Shown: positions 1 through 8,373, numbered from the stretch's first letter. The stretch: 64,000 nt of DNA from Flammeovirga agarivorans (GCF_012641475.1 NZ_JABAIL010000001.1:496001-560000), one strand, 5' to 3'. The notes: generated by a model from the letters alone, not told the origin. Translations and numbers: made by a program.

Positions 1-2
1 TA

Positions 3-119
3 AAACTCCAGGCTATGGGTTCATATATTGATGGTAAAGATAAAGTTGACCCTGTGGATAATGCTACAGATAGCAATAACAGATATGAAGTTAGGGTGGT
101 AGCTCAAGTGATCTTCTAA
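3..119 (+). CDS. C-terminal end of an unidentified protein, probably an outer-membrane beta-barrel
   Basis: An open frame enters from the left edge and stops with TAA at 117-119, just before the next gene. The last 38 residues alternate polar and hydrophobic positions and end in a terminal Phe (ending RVVAQVIF). That is the usual beta-signal of outer-membrane barrels, so a barrel protein is inferred; the family cannot be named from this fragment. The following lipoprotein starts only 17 bases downstream, so the two are probably co-transcribed. Confidence 0.5.
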   Translation, partial: KLQAMGSYIDGKDKVDPVDNATDSNNRYEVRVVAQVIF

Positions 120-136
120 CAACAAAAAATATCAAA

Positions 137-2167
137 ATGAAAAGTTTTAATAAATATGCAACTATCACATTGGCTATACTTTTTCTAGTAGGTTGTACTA
201 GTCAGGTGGGGGAAGACTCAGGTTCCGGAGGAGGACAAAAAATATTTTTATATGATAACCCAATTCTTGGTCATGATTTGTATGTTCTTAACTATGGTCA
301 TAGAGAAGTAGATGGTTTAGATACCAATTATTATATCATACCTAATGAAGTGGCGAGAGTCAAAGACTTAGATGTTGCAAAAAATAGTTCCGCAGCCAAT
401 GGTGATATATTATCTCCAGAAAAATTAACGGAGTTTGAAGAACTAATCTATTTTACAGGATTGGAAACTTTTAGAGCGACATCTAATGAGTTGACAACAT
501 TAGATTTTTCTAAATGTGTCAAGCTGAAAGGAATATATATCAATAACAACTGGCTTGAAGTTCTTAATGTTGATTCTTTACCATTACTGGAGGAAATAGA
601 ATTTTCATCTTCATCTAGAGCTCCAGGTCTTATTACTTCCATGAACCTTACTAATAATATTAATCTAATTGTATTTGAATTAGAGGATCATGGTTTAACA
701 GCATTGGATGTCTCTAAAAATGTGAACTTAGATGAAATAAATGTTTCGGGAAACACAGGTGATCCTATTACCATTGATTCTTTGATATATGATCAACTTT
801 CTGTTGCAGAGGGTGTAGTAAGAGAAGAACCTACAGTTGAATTACCCGATGATGGAGTAGTCATTCAAGATGTAAACTTTGGTAGAGTACTTGATTCTCT
901 AGGTTATGCAAATGGTCCTTTATCTACAGGGAAATATTACCTCATTCCTGATGATGTTGCAGGAGTAACAACATTAGATATAAGCAATAAAGGGATTTCT
1001 AAAATTAGTGAGATTTCTTATTTCACAAGCTTAGAAAGTTTAGATGCTTCAGCAAATAGTATTGATACTATAGATGTAAGTACAAATAACAGTTTGACTA
1101 TACTTACTGCAGATCATAGTGGTAGTGGTTTAGGAGAGCTAGTGTCATTGTCACTACCTGCCAGTATAGATTCTGTGGATATTTATAGATTTGCAGGAGC
1201 TACTGTTGATATTACCTCTTGTCCTAATTTAGTGAGATTTGATGCTGAACAATCTACGATCACTTCTATAGATTTATCTGGAAATCCTGAATTAAAAATA
1301 TTCAGAGTTAGACAATATAATTCAGGGCAGTGGGATGCAGGTTTAGGTTTGACCACAATAGATTTTTCAAATAACCCTAAGTTAGAAGATGTATACCTAT
1401 TTAGAAATCAATTAGGTGCTTCTAATGATATAACATGGTGGGATGAAAGTGAAGGGTCAGTATTAACATCATTGGATTTAGGAAGTAATCCAAATGGAAC
1501 AGAAGCAACTTTTGAAATTCCTGATTTTATCTTCTCAACTTTAACTGATAGATCGGGAAATGTTCAATCTGATGCTCCTCCAGTAGATAATTCTAATCTA
1601 TTTATTTCCGAGTATGCATGTTCTTCATCAAAGGAGTCAGGTACTGATTTTAGAAATACTTACATAGAGATTTATAACCCAAGTACAACAGAAACAGCAT
1701 ATCTATCGAATTACACATTAGAATATTCATCCAATGGTGGTGATTGGGGAGGTGAACACACGTTCTCAACTCAAACCTTGGGTCCTGGAGAAGTACTAGT
1801 GATCGGAAGACCGGAAGTGAATCCAAGTAGAATTACAGTAGATGAAAGTTGGTCATCATTAACAGCAAATGGTGATGATGGAATAAGGTTGTTGAAAAAT
1901 AATACTGTAACGGATGTAATTGGTACAAATTATAGTAGTTCTCCTCCTGTAGGAACAGATCCAGGTGATGGTTGGGAAGTTGCAGGAGTTACAGAAGCAA
2001 CGAGGAATCTGGTATTATGGAGAAAAACAACCGTTACTACTCCAAATACAGATTGGGATGATTCTAGAGGTACAAATACAACAGACTCAGAATGGATCGT
2101 TTCGAATGTCAAAGAAGATTATGTAAATGCAGGTTCACCTACTGATGGTAACGTTCCTTCTCAATAG
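137..2167 (+). CDS. Lipoprotein with leucine-rich repeats and a lamin-tail domain
   Basis: A 676-residue exported lipoprotein: hydrophobic signal followed by lipobox LVGC with Cys20. Residues about 100-200 and 270-470 carry irregular leucine-rich repeats (patterns such as LTTLDFSKC and LTTIDFSNNPKLEDV). The two blocks are each introduced by a similar sequence (YYIIPNEVA / YYLIPDDVA), so the repeat module is duplicated. Residues about 487-600 resemble a lamin-tail domain (LFISEYACSSS, then YIEIYNPS, then GIRLL). Lamin-tail domains in bacterial surface proteins are often attached to nucleases or binding modules; no catalytic domain is seen here, so a binding or adhesion role at the cell surface is inferred. 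It lies directly behind the end of a putative barrel protein. Confidence 0.75.
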   Translation: MKSFNKYATITLAILFLVGCTSQVGEDSGSGGGQKIFLYDNPILGHDLYVLNYGHREVDGLDTNYYIIPNEVARVKDLDVAKNSSAANGDILSPEKLTEFEELIYFTGLETFRATSNELTTLDFSKCVKLKGIYINNNWLEVLNVDSLPLLEEIEFSSSSRAPGLITSMNLTNNINLIVFELEDHGLTALDVSKNVNLDEINVSGNTGDPITIDSLIYDQLSVAEGVVREEPTVELPDDGVVIQDVNFGRVLDSLGYANGPLSTGKYYLIPDDVAGVTTLDISNKGISKISEISYFTSLESLDASANSIDTIDVSTNNSLTILTADHSGSGLGELVSLSLPASIDSVDIYRFAGATVDITSCPNLVRFDAEQSTITSIDLSGNPELKIFRVRQYNSGQWDAGLGLTTIDFSNNPKLEDVYLFRNQLGASNDITWWDESEGSVLTSLDLGSNPNGTEATFEIPDFIFSTLTDRSGNVQSDAPPVDNSNLFISEYACSSSKESGTDFRNTYIEIYNPSTTETAYLSNYTLEYSSNGGDWGGEHTFSTQTLGPGEVLVIGRPEVNPSRITVDESWSSLTANGDDGIRLLKNNTVTDVIGTNYSSSPPVGTDPGDGWEVAGVTEATRNLVLWRKTTVTTPNTDWDDSRGTNTTDSEWIVSNVKEDYVNAGSPTDGNVPSQ

Positions 2168-2192
2168 ACATTGTATAAAATAATTATTAAAA

Positions 2193-2223
2193 AAGGCCAC
2201 TCATTATTTGTATGAGTGGCCTT
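2193..2223. terminator. Bidirectional hairpin terminator between convergent genes
   Basis: A perfect 12-bp stem (arms 2193-2204 and 2212-2223, AAGGCCACTCAT and its complement) with a 7-nt loop. It is flanked by an A-run on the left and a T-rich stretch on the right. It lies between the convergent genes ending at 2167 and 2256 and can serve both. Confidence 0.85.
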
Positions 2224-2255
2224 AATTTATGTTGTTGTACCATTCTGAAGTAATG

Positions 2256-3560
2256 TTATTCTTCTTCTACAACATTTACTTGACTATTTCTTATATCACC
2301 TCGACTCTTTGTTGCATAAATAATAACATTACCGGAATAGATTAATTTCTCTTTCTGTTTGACTTTCAAAATATAGGGACCGGCAGGGTAATGATGAACA
2401 TCAAAAATAGCATTGCTTTCCTCAATATTAGGTTTAATATCCCATACAGACTCATTTTCTGTATGATGTAGTTTGATGTCTAAATCATCAGTTTGATCCA
2501 TCTCCATATTTATTGTAAGCTTATAATTGGTTGGATTGGGATCTACCTTAGCAATACCATATTCTTCTTTATCACCATGTTCAGCAAGAAGATGTCTCAC
2601 CCATACAAATTCTTCATTGTCGTTCTGAACCACTCTTAATCGATAATAAGTATCTTTTGAATCATTAAAACTAGAGTCTTGAAAATCGTAAGGTGTTACC
2701 TCTTTGGTATCTACACTTGCTTTTATCTGACCTAATTCTCTATAATTCTCTCCATCATTAGATTTTTCTAAAATAAAGTGAGAACTGTTTTTTTCGTTGG
2801 CTGTTTCCCAATATAAAAATGCTGTATTATCTTTTATTTCTATATCAAAAAAGTCAACAATAGTGGGTAAGGATAAACGATAGGGGGTAACCCATTTACA
2901 AAATTTATCAGTACCGTCGCAACTATAGGTTACAATATTGGAGATATCTCCAACAACATTATCCTTATATTTATTTTTTACGATAGTCTCACTTTGTACT
3001 CTAATATCAGCTTCATCCCCAATTCTAAGCGTTCCATCTTTACTATAGAAATGAAGGTCTAAATATGTAGTAGAGATATGTCCATTGATTTCAGCGTCGT
3101 AATTATCGATTTTGATAAAAAGTTCATGAGCATCGATTGTCCCAATACGTTCTAAAGTGAACTCTCCTGATGAACAATGAATCATAGCTTTTTGTACGGT
3201 TAACTTTCCTTCTACTATGATGGCACTTTTGGGATTAACAAAAAGTTCTTCCGTAATAAAAAGTGAACCTTTGGATGTAATAGTAAATTCTGACCCAGCA
3301 GGAACATCTACATTTTTGACAGAAATATGATGAGACCTTGTATTAAAGTCGATAATGAAAAACTTTTCCTTTACAGAAATAAAACTTTCTTTATTGGGTA
3401 CCACCTTTGGAGACCAATTATTAGGGTTTTCCCAATCATCAATAGATGAATACCTTTCGAGTAAAGGTTTTACGTTATTATAGCTTTCGGCAAATGAAAA
3501 ACTAAAGGAGAATAAAAAGCCTATTAGATAAATAGAAGAAATAGTTAAGAGCTTTTTCAT
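2256..3560 (-). CDS. Secreted protein with FN3-like domain, function unknown
   Basis: 434 residues with an N-terminal signal peptide (MKKLLTISSIYLIGFLF, about 24 residues). The first half is a beta-rich region with G/N-bearing strands, reminiscent of a right-handed beta-helix. Around residues 235-320 there is a fibronectin-III-like segment of the kind common in Bacteroidota secreted proteins (FLYWETANEKNSSHFILEKS). A DPNPT motif near residue 345 resembles the start of a type IX sorting domain, but the protein continues about 20 residues past the expected end with an acidic tail (VNVVEEE), so T9SS export is uncertain. Catalytic residues were not recognised. Confidence 0.6.
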   Translation of the reverse strand: MKKLLTISSIYLIGFLFSFSFSFAESYNNVKPLLERYSSIDDWENPNNWSPKVVPNKESFISVKEKFFIIDFNTRSHHISVKNVDVPAGSEFTITSKGSLFITEELFVNPKSAIIVEGKLTVQKAMIHCSSGEFTLERIGTIDAHELFIKIDNYDAEINGHISTTYLDLHFYSKDGTLRIGDEADIRVQSETIVKNKYKDNVVGDISNIVTYSCDGTDKFCKWVTPYRLSLPTIVDFFDIEIKDNTAFLYWETANEKNSSHFILEKSNDGENYRELGQIKASVDTKEVTPYDFQDSSFNDSKDTYYRLRVVQNDNEEFVWVRHLLAEHGDKEEYGIAKVDPNPTNYKLTINMEMDQTDDLDIKLHHTENESVWDIKPNIEESNAIFDVHHYPAGPYILKVKQKEKLIYSGNVIIYATKSRGDIRNSQVNVVEEE

Positions 3561-3653
3561 AGTTATTATTATGTCAGTAACTGCTTATTATTTATATGGT
3601 AGTTTGAAAAACAGTATAATAATTTACTAATTTTTATGAACAAGACCAATGAA

Positions 3654-4358
3654 CTATAATATTCCTTCATCTGCAAAACTAAAATAACTGTCATTTCCAA
3701 AGATGAGATGGTCGAGAAGTGGCATTTCTAAAAACTGAGCAGCATTCTTTACTTTTTTCGTTAATGATATATCGGCCTGACTAGGCTTGACATGTCCAGA
3801 AGGATGATTATGTGATAGAATAATAGAACAAGCCCCTTTTTCTAATGCTTTTTGAAAGATAATTTTAGGATCAGCTACAGTTCCTGTCATTCCTCCCATA
3901 GAAATCTTTTCTAAGGCGATTACATTATTCGACCTGCTCATAAGGACCACCCAAAGTTCTTCATGGTTTAAATCCAGTAAGTAAGGGGATAACAAAGCAT
4001 AAATATCTTTAGAGCAACTGATTTTAGGACGAGTTGGCTTATCAGCCTCTTTACGTCTACGACCTAGTTCAATAGCTGCAGTAATAGTTACTGCTTTAGC
4101 ATCTCCGATACCTTCTATTTTCTTTAATTCCTTAACAGAAAGTTGAGCTAATTTGTTAAGATCATTCTCACAATAGTTTAGGAGGAGCTGTGCGACCGAA
4201 ATTGCAGATAACTTAGGAGTTCCAGAACCGATAAGAAGAGCAATTAATTCGGCATCTGTAAGAGCCTGTCTGCCTTTTAGAAGAAGCTTCTCTCTAGGTC
4301 TATCTTCTTCCGCTAGGTTTTTAATACTTAAAGAAGTATCAGTATAGTTAGTTTTCAT
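3654..4358 (-). CDS. radC: RadC family JAMM-domain protein
   Basis: A RadC/DUF2466 protein of about 234 residues: helix-hairpin-helix-like N-terminus (LIALLIGSG, KKIEGIGDAKA) followed by a JAB/MPN metalloprotease-like domain with motif SHNHPSG and a downstream Asp (HxH...D zinc ligands). The family is tied to DNA repair or recombination by annotation tradition, but its true activity is poorly established. I start at 4358 (MKTNYTDTSLSIKNL) rather than the longer in-frame start at 4427, because the longer start lies inside the terminator hairpin of the neighbouring gene and family members begin near the RPREKLL motif. Confidence 0.9.
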   Translation of the reverse strand: MKTNYTDTSLSIKNLAEEDRPREKLLLKGRQALTDAELIALLIGSGTPKLSAISVAQLLLNYCENDLNKLAQLSVKELKKIEGIGDAKAVTITAAIELGRRRKEADKPTRPKISCSKDIYALLSPYLLDLNHEELWVVLMSRSNNVIALEKISMGGMTGTVADPKIIFQKALEKGACSIILSHNHPSGHVKPSQADISLTKKVKNAAQFLEMPLLDHLIFGNDSYFSFADEGIL

Positions 4359-4410
4359 CGTTAAGCTAGTTAGATGTAGAAAGACACAATTTAATAGAAA
4401 TCTATAAGCA

Positions 4411-4441
4411 AAAAAAGAGGTTGCCACTGAATGACAACCTC
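4411..4441 (-). terminator. Rho-independent terminator, copy 1 of a duplicated unit
   Basis: Arms GAGGTTGCCA and TGACAACCTC (4417-4441) pair with one wobble; read on the minus strand the hairpin is followed by a T-run (AAAAAA on plus, 4411-4416). It ends the secreted-protein gene at 4497-5111. The surrounding 70 bases are repeated exactly at 5695-5764. Confidence 0.85.
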
Positions 4442-4480
4442 TCCCAATAAAGTATGAAATGAAATGAATTATTACTTATT
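4411..4480. repeat. 70-bp perfect direct repeat, copy 1
   Basis: Positions 4411-4480 match 5695-5764 base for base as I read them: A-run, hairpin, then CCCAATAAAGTATGAAATGA and on. It covers the terminator and 3' UTR of the minus-strand gene at 4497-5111. The second copy has the same terminator but no full gene behind it. Confidence 0.9.
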
Positions 4481-4496
4481 ATTTATTATGTCTTTA

Positions 4497-5111
4497 TTAA
4501 AGTACTGAGAATGAATCAGTGTAAGCAACACCGTCGATTACCATCTCAGCAAAGTAAGTACCTTTTGGTAGCTCTGATAAGTCAAAACGTTTTACGTTTT
4601 TCGCTCCAGCAACAAACTTAGTGTTGTAGATTTCGTCACCGTTATCAGCTTTAAGAGATAACTTTACAAAACCTTTAACATTGCTACCTACGATCATGTT
4701 TAATTGATCTTTTACTACAGATACTTTAAACTTTTGGTTTGAAGTAGCTAATTGATAGTTCATCATTACTGCTGTTTTATTAGAAGTAATATAGAAATCT
4801 CTAACCATCATTTTATCTTCAAACTGTAACTTAAAGTTATATTTTCCTTCAGGTAATGCTTTGAAATTAATGTCTTCTTTAACTTTTCCTGAAGCAATAA
4901 CTGTTTTTGTCATAAATATTTTACCAGCTTCATTAGATATTGTGAAGTTAACTTCTTCTCCTTCTAAGTTATCTAATAATAATGTAGCTGAAGTTCCGTT
5001 TTCAGAAGTTTTAAAGAAATATGAAATTCCGTTAAATGGTAAATATAATTCTGAAGCGTAAGAACTAAATGTCAATAAGAAAGCAACGAATACTAATGTT
5101 AATTTTTTCAT
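4497..5111 (-). CDS. Small secreted protein with duplicated beta-sandwich-like module (DUF3244-like)
   Basis: 204 residues from MKKLTLVFVAFLL, with a clear signal peptide cleaved near SSYAS. The mature part has two similar halves, each ending in a (L)PxGxYxxxxxxD pattern (ALPEGKYNFKLQFED and ELPKGTYFAEMVIDG), as in Bacteroidota DUF3244 or T9SS-like beta domains. The upstream in-frame Met at 5177 is rejected because it lies at the transcription start, just downstream of the -7 element. The promoter is at 5180-5209, an ATAAGTGTA box lies at 5231-5239, and the terminator is at 4411-4441. No enzyme motif is seen; a surface or periplasmic structural role is possible. Confidence 0.75.
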   Translation of the reverse strand: MKKLTLVFVAFLLTFSSYASELYLPFNGISYFFKTSENGTSATLLLDNLEGEEVNFTISNEAGKIFMTKTVIASGKVKEDINFKALPEGKYNFKLQFEDKMMVRDFYITSNKTAVMMNYQLATSNQKFKVSVVKDQLNMIVGSNVKGFVKLSLKADNGDEIYNTKFVAGAKNVKRFDLSELPKGTYFAEMVIDGVAYTDSFSVL

Positions 5112-5179
5112 GATTTTTAAATTATATAATAATGATAATATGTTCTTCTTTATTTCCGTTCTCGTCATTGAGAACATTA

Positions 5180-5209
5180 CAAAGGTGTGGTAAAAAATTC
5201 TTTCGTCAA
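5180..5209 (-). promoter_or_regulatory. Promoter of the small secreted-protein gene (copy 1)
   Basis: Read on the minus strand: TTG (5207-5209), 19-nt spacer, then CACCTTTG (5180-5187), a close match to the Bacteroidota -33/-7 consensus TTG-N19-TAnnTTTG. The box continues as TAATGT, identical to three other promoters in this window. The leader is about 60 nt to the ATG at 5111. Confidence 0.75.
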
Positions 5210-5694
5210 AATGAATTTGAGTAAAATTTTATAAGTGTAAAACGCCTATTTAATTATTTATTATTCCGTTGTAAATACACTTATATATTTTTTATTTTAT
5301 AAGTGTAATCTGATCCCGTAGTATGATTTTGAATTATTGATGAATCATCGACTTATATTTTATAAGTGTACGGAGCAACACTTAAATGAATAAATTTTAA
5401 AATAAAATGTTAATGAAATATAATGAAATTTTATTTTTAAAAATTATGTTGATTTACATCAAAAATAACCTCAATAAGTGTAAGATTTCCTATTTCTTAT
5501 TTTGATTATAAATAAGTGAATAATTATTCGAAATGTTGATTTATAGTCTCTTATGAATTTAATGTTAAGTGACTATTGATTGAATATGAAGGGAATTGAA
5601 TCTAGAATTTCTTACAAATTAAATTCTACTACTTCAGGGGAATGTCGACAATTAGGTTTGAGTTAAGATCTGAGTTGCTAAAAAAATGATATAC

Positions 5695-5764
5695 AAAAAA
5701 GAGGTTGCCACTGAATGACAACCTCTCCCAATAAAGTATGAAATGAAATGAATTATTACTTATT
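5695..5764. repeat. 70-bp perfect direct repeat, copy 2 (includes terminator)
   Basis: Exact copy of 4411-4480, containing the same hairpin terminator (5701-5725, minus-strand T-run from 5695-5700). Here it follows only about 110 bases of transcribed sequence instead of a 205-codon gene. Confidence 0.9.
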
Positions 5765-5801
5765 TTTTACAGTCTTTTAAAACTGAAATATCTTTGATCA
5801 T
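5760..5801 (-). pseudogene. 13-codon ORF, possible remnant of the neighbouring secreted-protein gene
   Basis: Reads MIKDISVLKDCKK then stop. Its internal ISVL followed by the shared 3' UTR lines up with the C-terminal FSVL of the protein at 4497-5111, so it looks like the last codons of a deleted copy with a fortuitous ATG. A translated micro-peptide is possible; the only ribosome-binding hint is an AAAAG just before the ATG. Confidence 0.35.
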
Positions 5802-5878
5802 CTTTTAAAGATGAATTAATATCTATATAAACTCTCTGTCTGTTTAGATCAGAGAAACGTTTTTCTCTTTCGACATTA

Positions 5879-5908
5879 CAAAGGTGCACTTTTATTTTAT
5901 TCTGTCAA
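5879..5908 (-). promoter_or_regulatory. Duplicated promoter (copy 2)
   Basis: Minus strand: TTG (5906-5908), 19-nt spacer, CACCTTTG (5879-5886), then TAATGT. Spacing and both boxes equal copy 1 at 5180-5209, and the ATAAGTGTA box at 5930-5938 is 21 bp upstream in both, although the spacer sequences differ. This points to selection on the boxes, or at least to common origin. Confidence 0.7.
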
Positions 5909-6175
5909 AATATTTTTAAACAAAATTTTATAAGTGTATATCAACACTTAATTAAAATAAATTTTGTATTAATCACACTTATTTAAAAAATATATATTAA
6001 GTGTAAACTTATCCTATGTATTCATGTTTGTAAATTTGTGTATTCCATATCGTTTATTCTAAAAGGTTGATATTGACACTTTAAGAAAAAAAGTTCTATT
6101 TTTTTTGAAAAAAATTTTTATTCTTCCTTTTTCAATAAGTATAATTGACACCAAAGACACACTAACCGAACGAAT

Positions 6176-7117
6176 ATGCATGAAATCAATAACTCAGCAT
6201 CTCACATTTTAATGGTGAGACCCGCTTCATTTGGTTTTAATGAAGACACTGCTGTCGATAATAAGTTTCAGAATATTGATGCTTTGAAGAATTTAGAAGA
6301 CATAGAAGTCAAAGCATTAGCAGAGTTTGACCAATACGTACAAACATTAAGAGATAACAATATTGATGTTATCGTTGTAGATGATACTCCGGAGCCATAT
6401 ACTCCAGATGCATTATTTCCAAACAATTGGTTTTCCACTCACACCGATGGAAAATTATATCTCTACCCTATGAAACCTCTAAATAGAAGGCTAGAAAAGA
6501 GAGAAGATGTTATAGAAATGTTGGATATGTGTTTTCATATTTCAGAAAAACTAGATTTATCTCATTTCGAGGATAAAGATATATTCTTGGAAGGTACAGG
6601 AAGTATTATTTTCGATAGAGTAAATAAAATAGGGTATGCTTGTGTATCACACAGAACGAATGAGCAATTATTTCATGATCATTTGGCTGAATTAGGGTAT
6701 AAAGGAGTGCTATTTAATGCTGTTGATGATACTAATACTCCAATCTATCATACAAATGTGATGCTATCCATTGAGTCTGACTTTGTCGTAGTTTGTGGAG
6801 AATCTATCAAAGACGATAAAGAAAAGAGTAATTTATTTGAGAGCTTTACCCAAAATGGTAAGGAGATTATAGATGTCTCGTTGGATCAGATGAGAGCATT
6901 TACTTGCAATGTATTGGAAGTGACATCTCTAAAAGGAGATAAAGTGCTAACAATGTCTACTCAAGCATTTAATGCTTTTACCAATAAGCAGAGAGAAACA
7001 ATGGAAAAGTATGTCAAACTGCTACACTCTCCAATAACTACTATCGAAACGGTATGTGGAGGGGGAACAAGATGTATGATGGCAGAAATTTACCTTGATG
7101 AAAAGTTCTTTGTATAA
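6176..7117 (+). CDS. ctlX: Citrulline/arginine amidinohydrolase-like protein, CtlX type
   Basis: 313 residues of the amidinotransferase/arginine-deiminase (pentein) fold. It matches the CtlX subgroup by PASFGFNEDTAVDN near the N-terminus, FPNNWFSTH, LEGTGS (catalytic acid region), YHTNV (catalytic His) and the terminal CGGGTRCMMAE with the nucleophilic Cys. Members are proposed to hydrolyse citrulline or related guanidino/ureido compounds; the substrate here is not determined. The gene is preceded by the ATAAGTGTA box array and overlaps the convergent membrane-protein gene by 28 bp at its 3' end. Confidence 0.8.
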   Translation: MHEINNSASHILMVRPASFGFNEDTAVDNKFQNIDALKNLEDIEVKALAEFDQYVQTLRDNNIDVIVVDDTPEPYTPDALFPNNWFSTHTDGKLYLYPMKPLNRRLEKREDVIEMLDMCFHISEKLDLSHFEDKDIFLEGTGSIIFDRVNKIGYACVSHRTNEQLFHDHLAELGYKGVLFNAVDDTNTPIYHTNVMLSIESDFVVVCGESIKDDKEKSNLFESFTQNGKEIIDVSLDQMRAFTCNVLEVTSLKGDKVLTMSTQAFNAFTNKQRETMEKYVKLLHSPITTIETVCGGGTRCMMAEIYLDEKFFV

Positions 7118-8364
7118 TGTACCTCAATACTACTCAAAGACAATTGAAACAGTAAAACTACAGCTCCGATTTTATATCGGTTAAGTGAACCATAATTGGG
7201 GCTGGCAATAGCAAGAATCCCTATAAATAGAATAATTATTATTGATATATATATAAACGTCCATAATAGCCATGGGCGTTTTTTTATTGTATCGTTTTTT
7301 AAGAGGAAATAAAGCGATAATAAGTAACAACCGAGTACCAAGAAGTTCTCTATTTTGATGATTACATAAAAAATAGAACTCTCTGACGTGATTTTCGGAG
7401 AAGTAAAAGCTTTAATTATCGCTGTAGGTAATGATTGGATTAAGCCATTAATTGAATCATCGAACAGTGGTAAATAAATAGCATGTCCTTCAGTAGATGC
7501 AGAATATAATTTCTGATAATTTAAATAGATAGTATGTACTATTTGATGATAATTCAGATGATGATGTAAAAAGGGTAATGTCAGAATAACTAGAGTGATA
7601 AGAAAGCTAGGAAGTAATATCCATTTCCAGTTTTTAAATCTCATTTGATGTCGATACTTAAATACGATCATCATTGGTGACAAGGCAATAAAAAGAGCTC
7701 CGTAGTAGAATTTAATTTGAAAAAGAAGAAATAAGGAGATTACAGCTAATACCCAATTCCTTTTTTTGACTGTATTATGTGATAAGTAATCAATACAAAT
7801 ACTTAAAGTATAGAATAGAAAAGCCATAGATAGACATTCTTTGACAATACCACTACTCCACATTGAAAATGAGGGTAAGAAGAAAAAAGGAATAATTAAA
7901 CTATACTTTAGTTTTGGATAGATTTGATAAACACTGTTGAGATATCTCCAGATACATATAAATGAGATAAAGCTTAAATATAGACTTGTGACCCAATAAT
8001 TTCCACCTGTTAAAAGACTTACGAAACTTAATAGGATAGCAAAAATCGCAGTTGAGGCATTACTTTGAAGAAGCTTTGATTGAATTGCTTCGGGATATCG
8101 ATAAGGTTTACTAAAGATATAATCGAGATAGTCTAATGGCTGGTTTATAGCAATATCTCTTAAAGTATTGGCGTCTTTGAATATCCCAAAAGTATCACCT
8201 CCTCGATAATAAAAAGAATATAATAATCCGATAGCAATACCTAATAAGAGTTTTACTATCAGTAGGTATGGGTAATATTTAGATATTGAAGTGCTGTGCT
8301 TTTGGTTGTTGGACCAATGCAGGAAAATAAAATAAAGTAAAAGTATACTGCTTAACCACTCCAT
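7090..8364 (-). CDS. Polytopic membrane protein, polysaccharide-polymerase-like
   Basis: 424 residues, mostly hydrophobic, with about ten predicted membrane segments and a loop motif YYRGGDTFGIFKDA after the second segment. GGDT-type loops occur in Bacteroidota O-antigen or exopolysaccharide polymerase/ligase-like proteins, so a role in surface polysaccharide is inferred; no family is certain. It is not in a glycosyltransferase cluster. The 3' end overlaps the ctlX coding sequence by 28 bp in convergent orientation. Confidence 0.55.
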   Translation of the reverse strand: MEWLSSILLLYFIFLHWSNNQKHSTSISKYYPYLLIVKLLLGIAIGLLYSFYYRGGDTFGIFKDANTLRDIAINQPLDYLDYIFSKPYRYPEAIQSKLLQSNASTAIFAILLSFVSLLTGGNYWVTSLYLSFISFICIWRYLNSVYQIYPKLKYSLIIPFFFLPSFSMWSSGIVKECLSMAFLFYTLSICIDYLSHNTVKKRNWVLAVISLFLLFQIKFYYGALFIALSPMMIVFKYRHQMRFKNWKWILLPSFLITLVILTLPFLHHHLNYHQIVHTIYLNYQKLYSASTEGHAIYLPLFDDSINGLIQSLPTAIIKAFTSPKITSESSIFYVIIKIENFLVLGCYLLSLYFLLKNDTIKKRPWLLWTFIYISIIIILFIGILAIASPNYGSLNRYKIGAVVLLFQLSLSSIEVHYTKNFSSR

Positions 8365-8373
8365 AAAATAAAA

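Larger units (their letters stand above)
5695..5873 (-). ncRNA. Short transcript from a duplicated promoter-terminator pair (gene-less copy)
   Basis: The promoter at 5879-5908 and the terminator at 5695-5725 duplicate those of the gene at 4497-5111, but only about 150-175 nt lie between them. This predicts a small RNA. It could be a decayed duplicate, a regulatory RNA sharing the 3' end of the neighbour's mRNA, or a message for the 13-residue ORF at 5760-5801. Transcription itself is inferred, not shown. Confidence 0.45.
5229..6005. promoter_or_regulatory. Array of ATAAGTGTA boxes (putative operators)
   Basis: A gene-poor stretch with repeated 9-mers ATAAGTGTA or complement TACACTTAT: exact copies at 5231-5239, 5276-5284 (inverted), 5299-5307, 5362-5370, 5474-5482 and 5930-5938; one-mismatch copies at 5974-5982 (inverted) and 5997-6005; shorter matches (AACACTTA, ATAAGTGA, TTAAGTGA) at 5377-5384, 5512-5519, 5565-5572 and 5943-5950. 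I did not find such clustering elsewhere in the window. Two copies (5231 and 5930) lie exactly 21 bp upstream of the -33 elements of two duplicated promoters, which suggests an activator site. The regulator is unknown. Confidence 0.6.

Noticed and set aside
4359-4427. Longer radC start
   Set aside because: Overlaps the neighbour's terminator and adds residues absent in the family.
4423-4429. GCCACTG resembling a cobalamin riboswitch B12 box (also 5707-5713)
   Set aside because: It is part of the loop side of the terminator hairpin, on the wrong strand and far from any cobalamin gene.
5229-6005. Possible CRISPR array or replication origin
   Set aside because: The repeats are 9 bp, irregularly spaced and in both orientations, unlike CRISPR. 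No DnaA boxes (TTATCCACA) and no dnaA or dnaN nearby, so an origin is unsupported.
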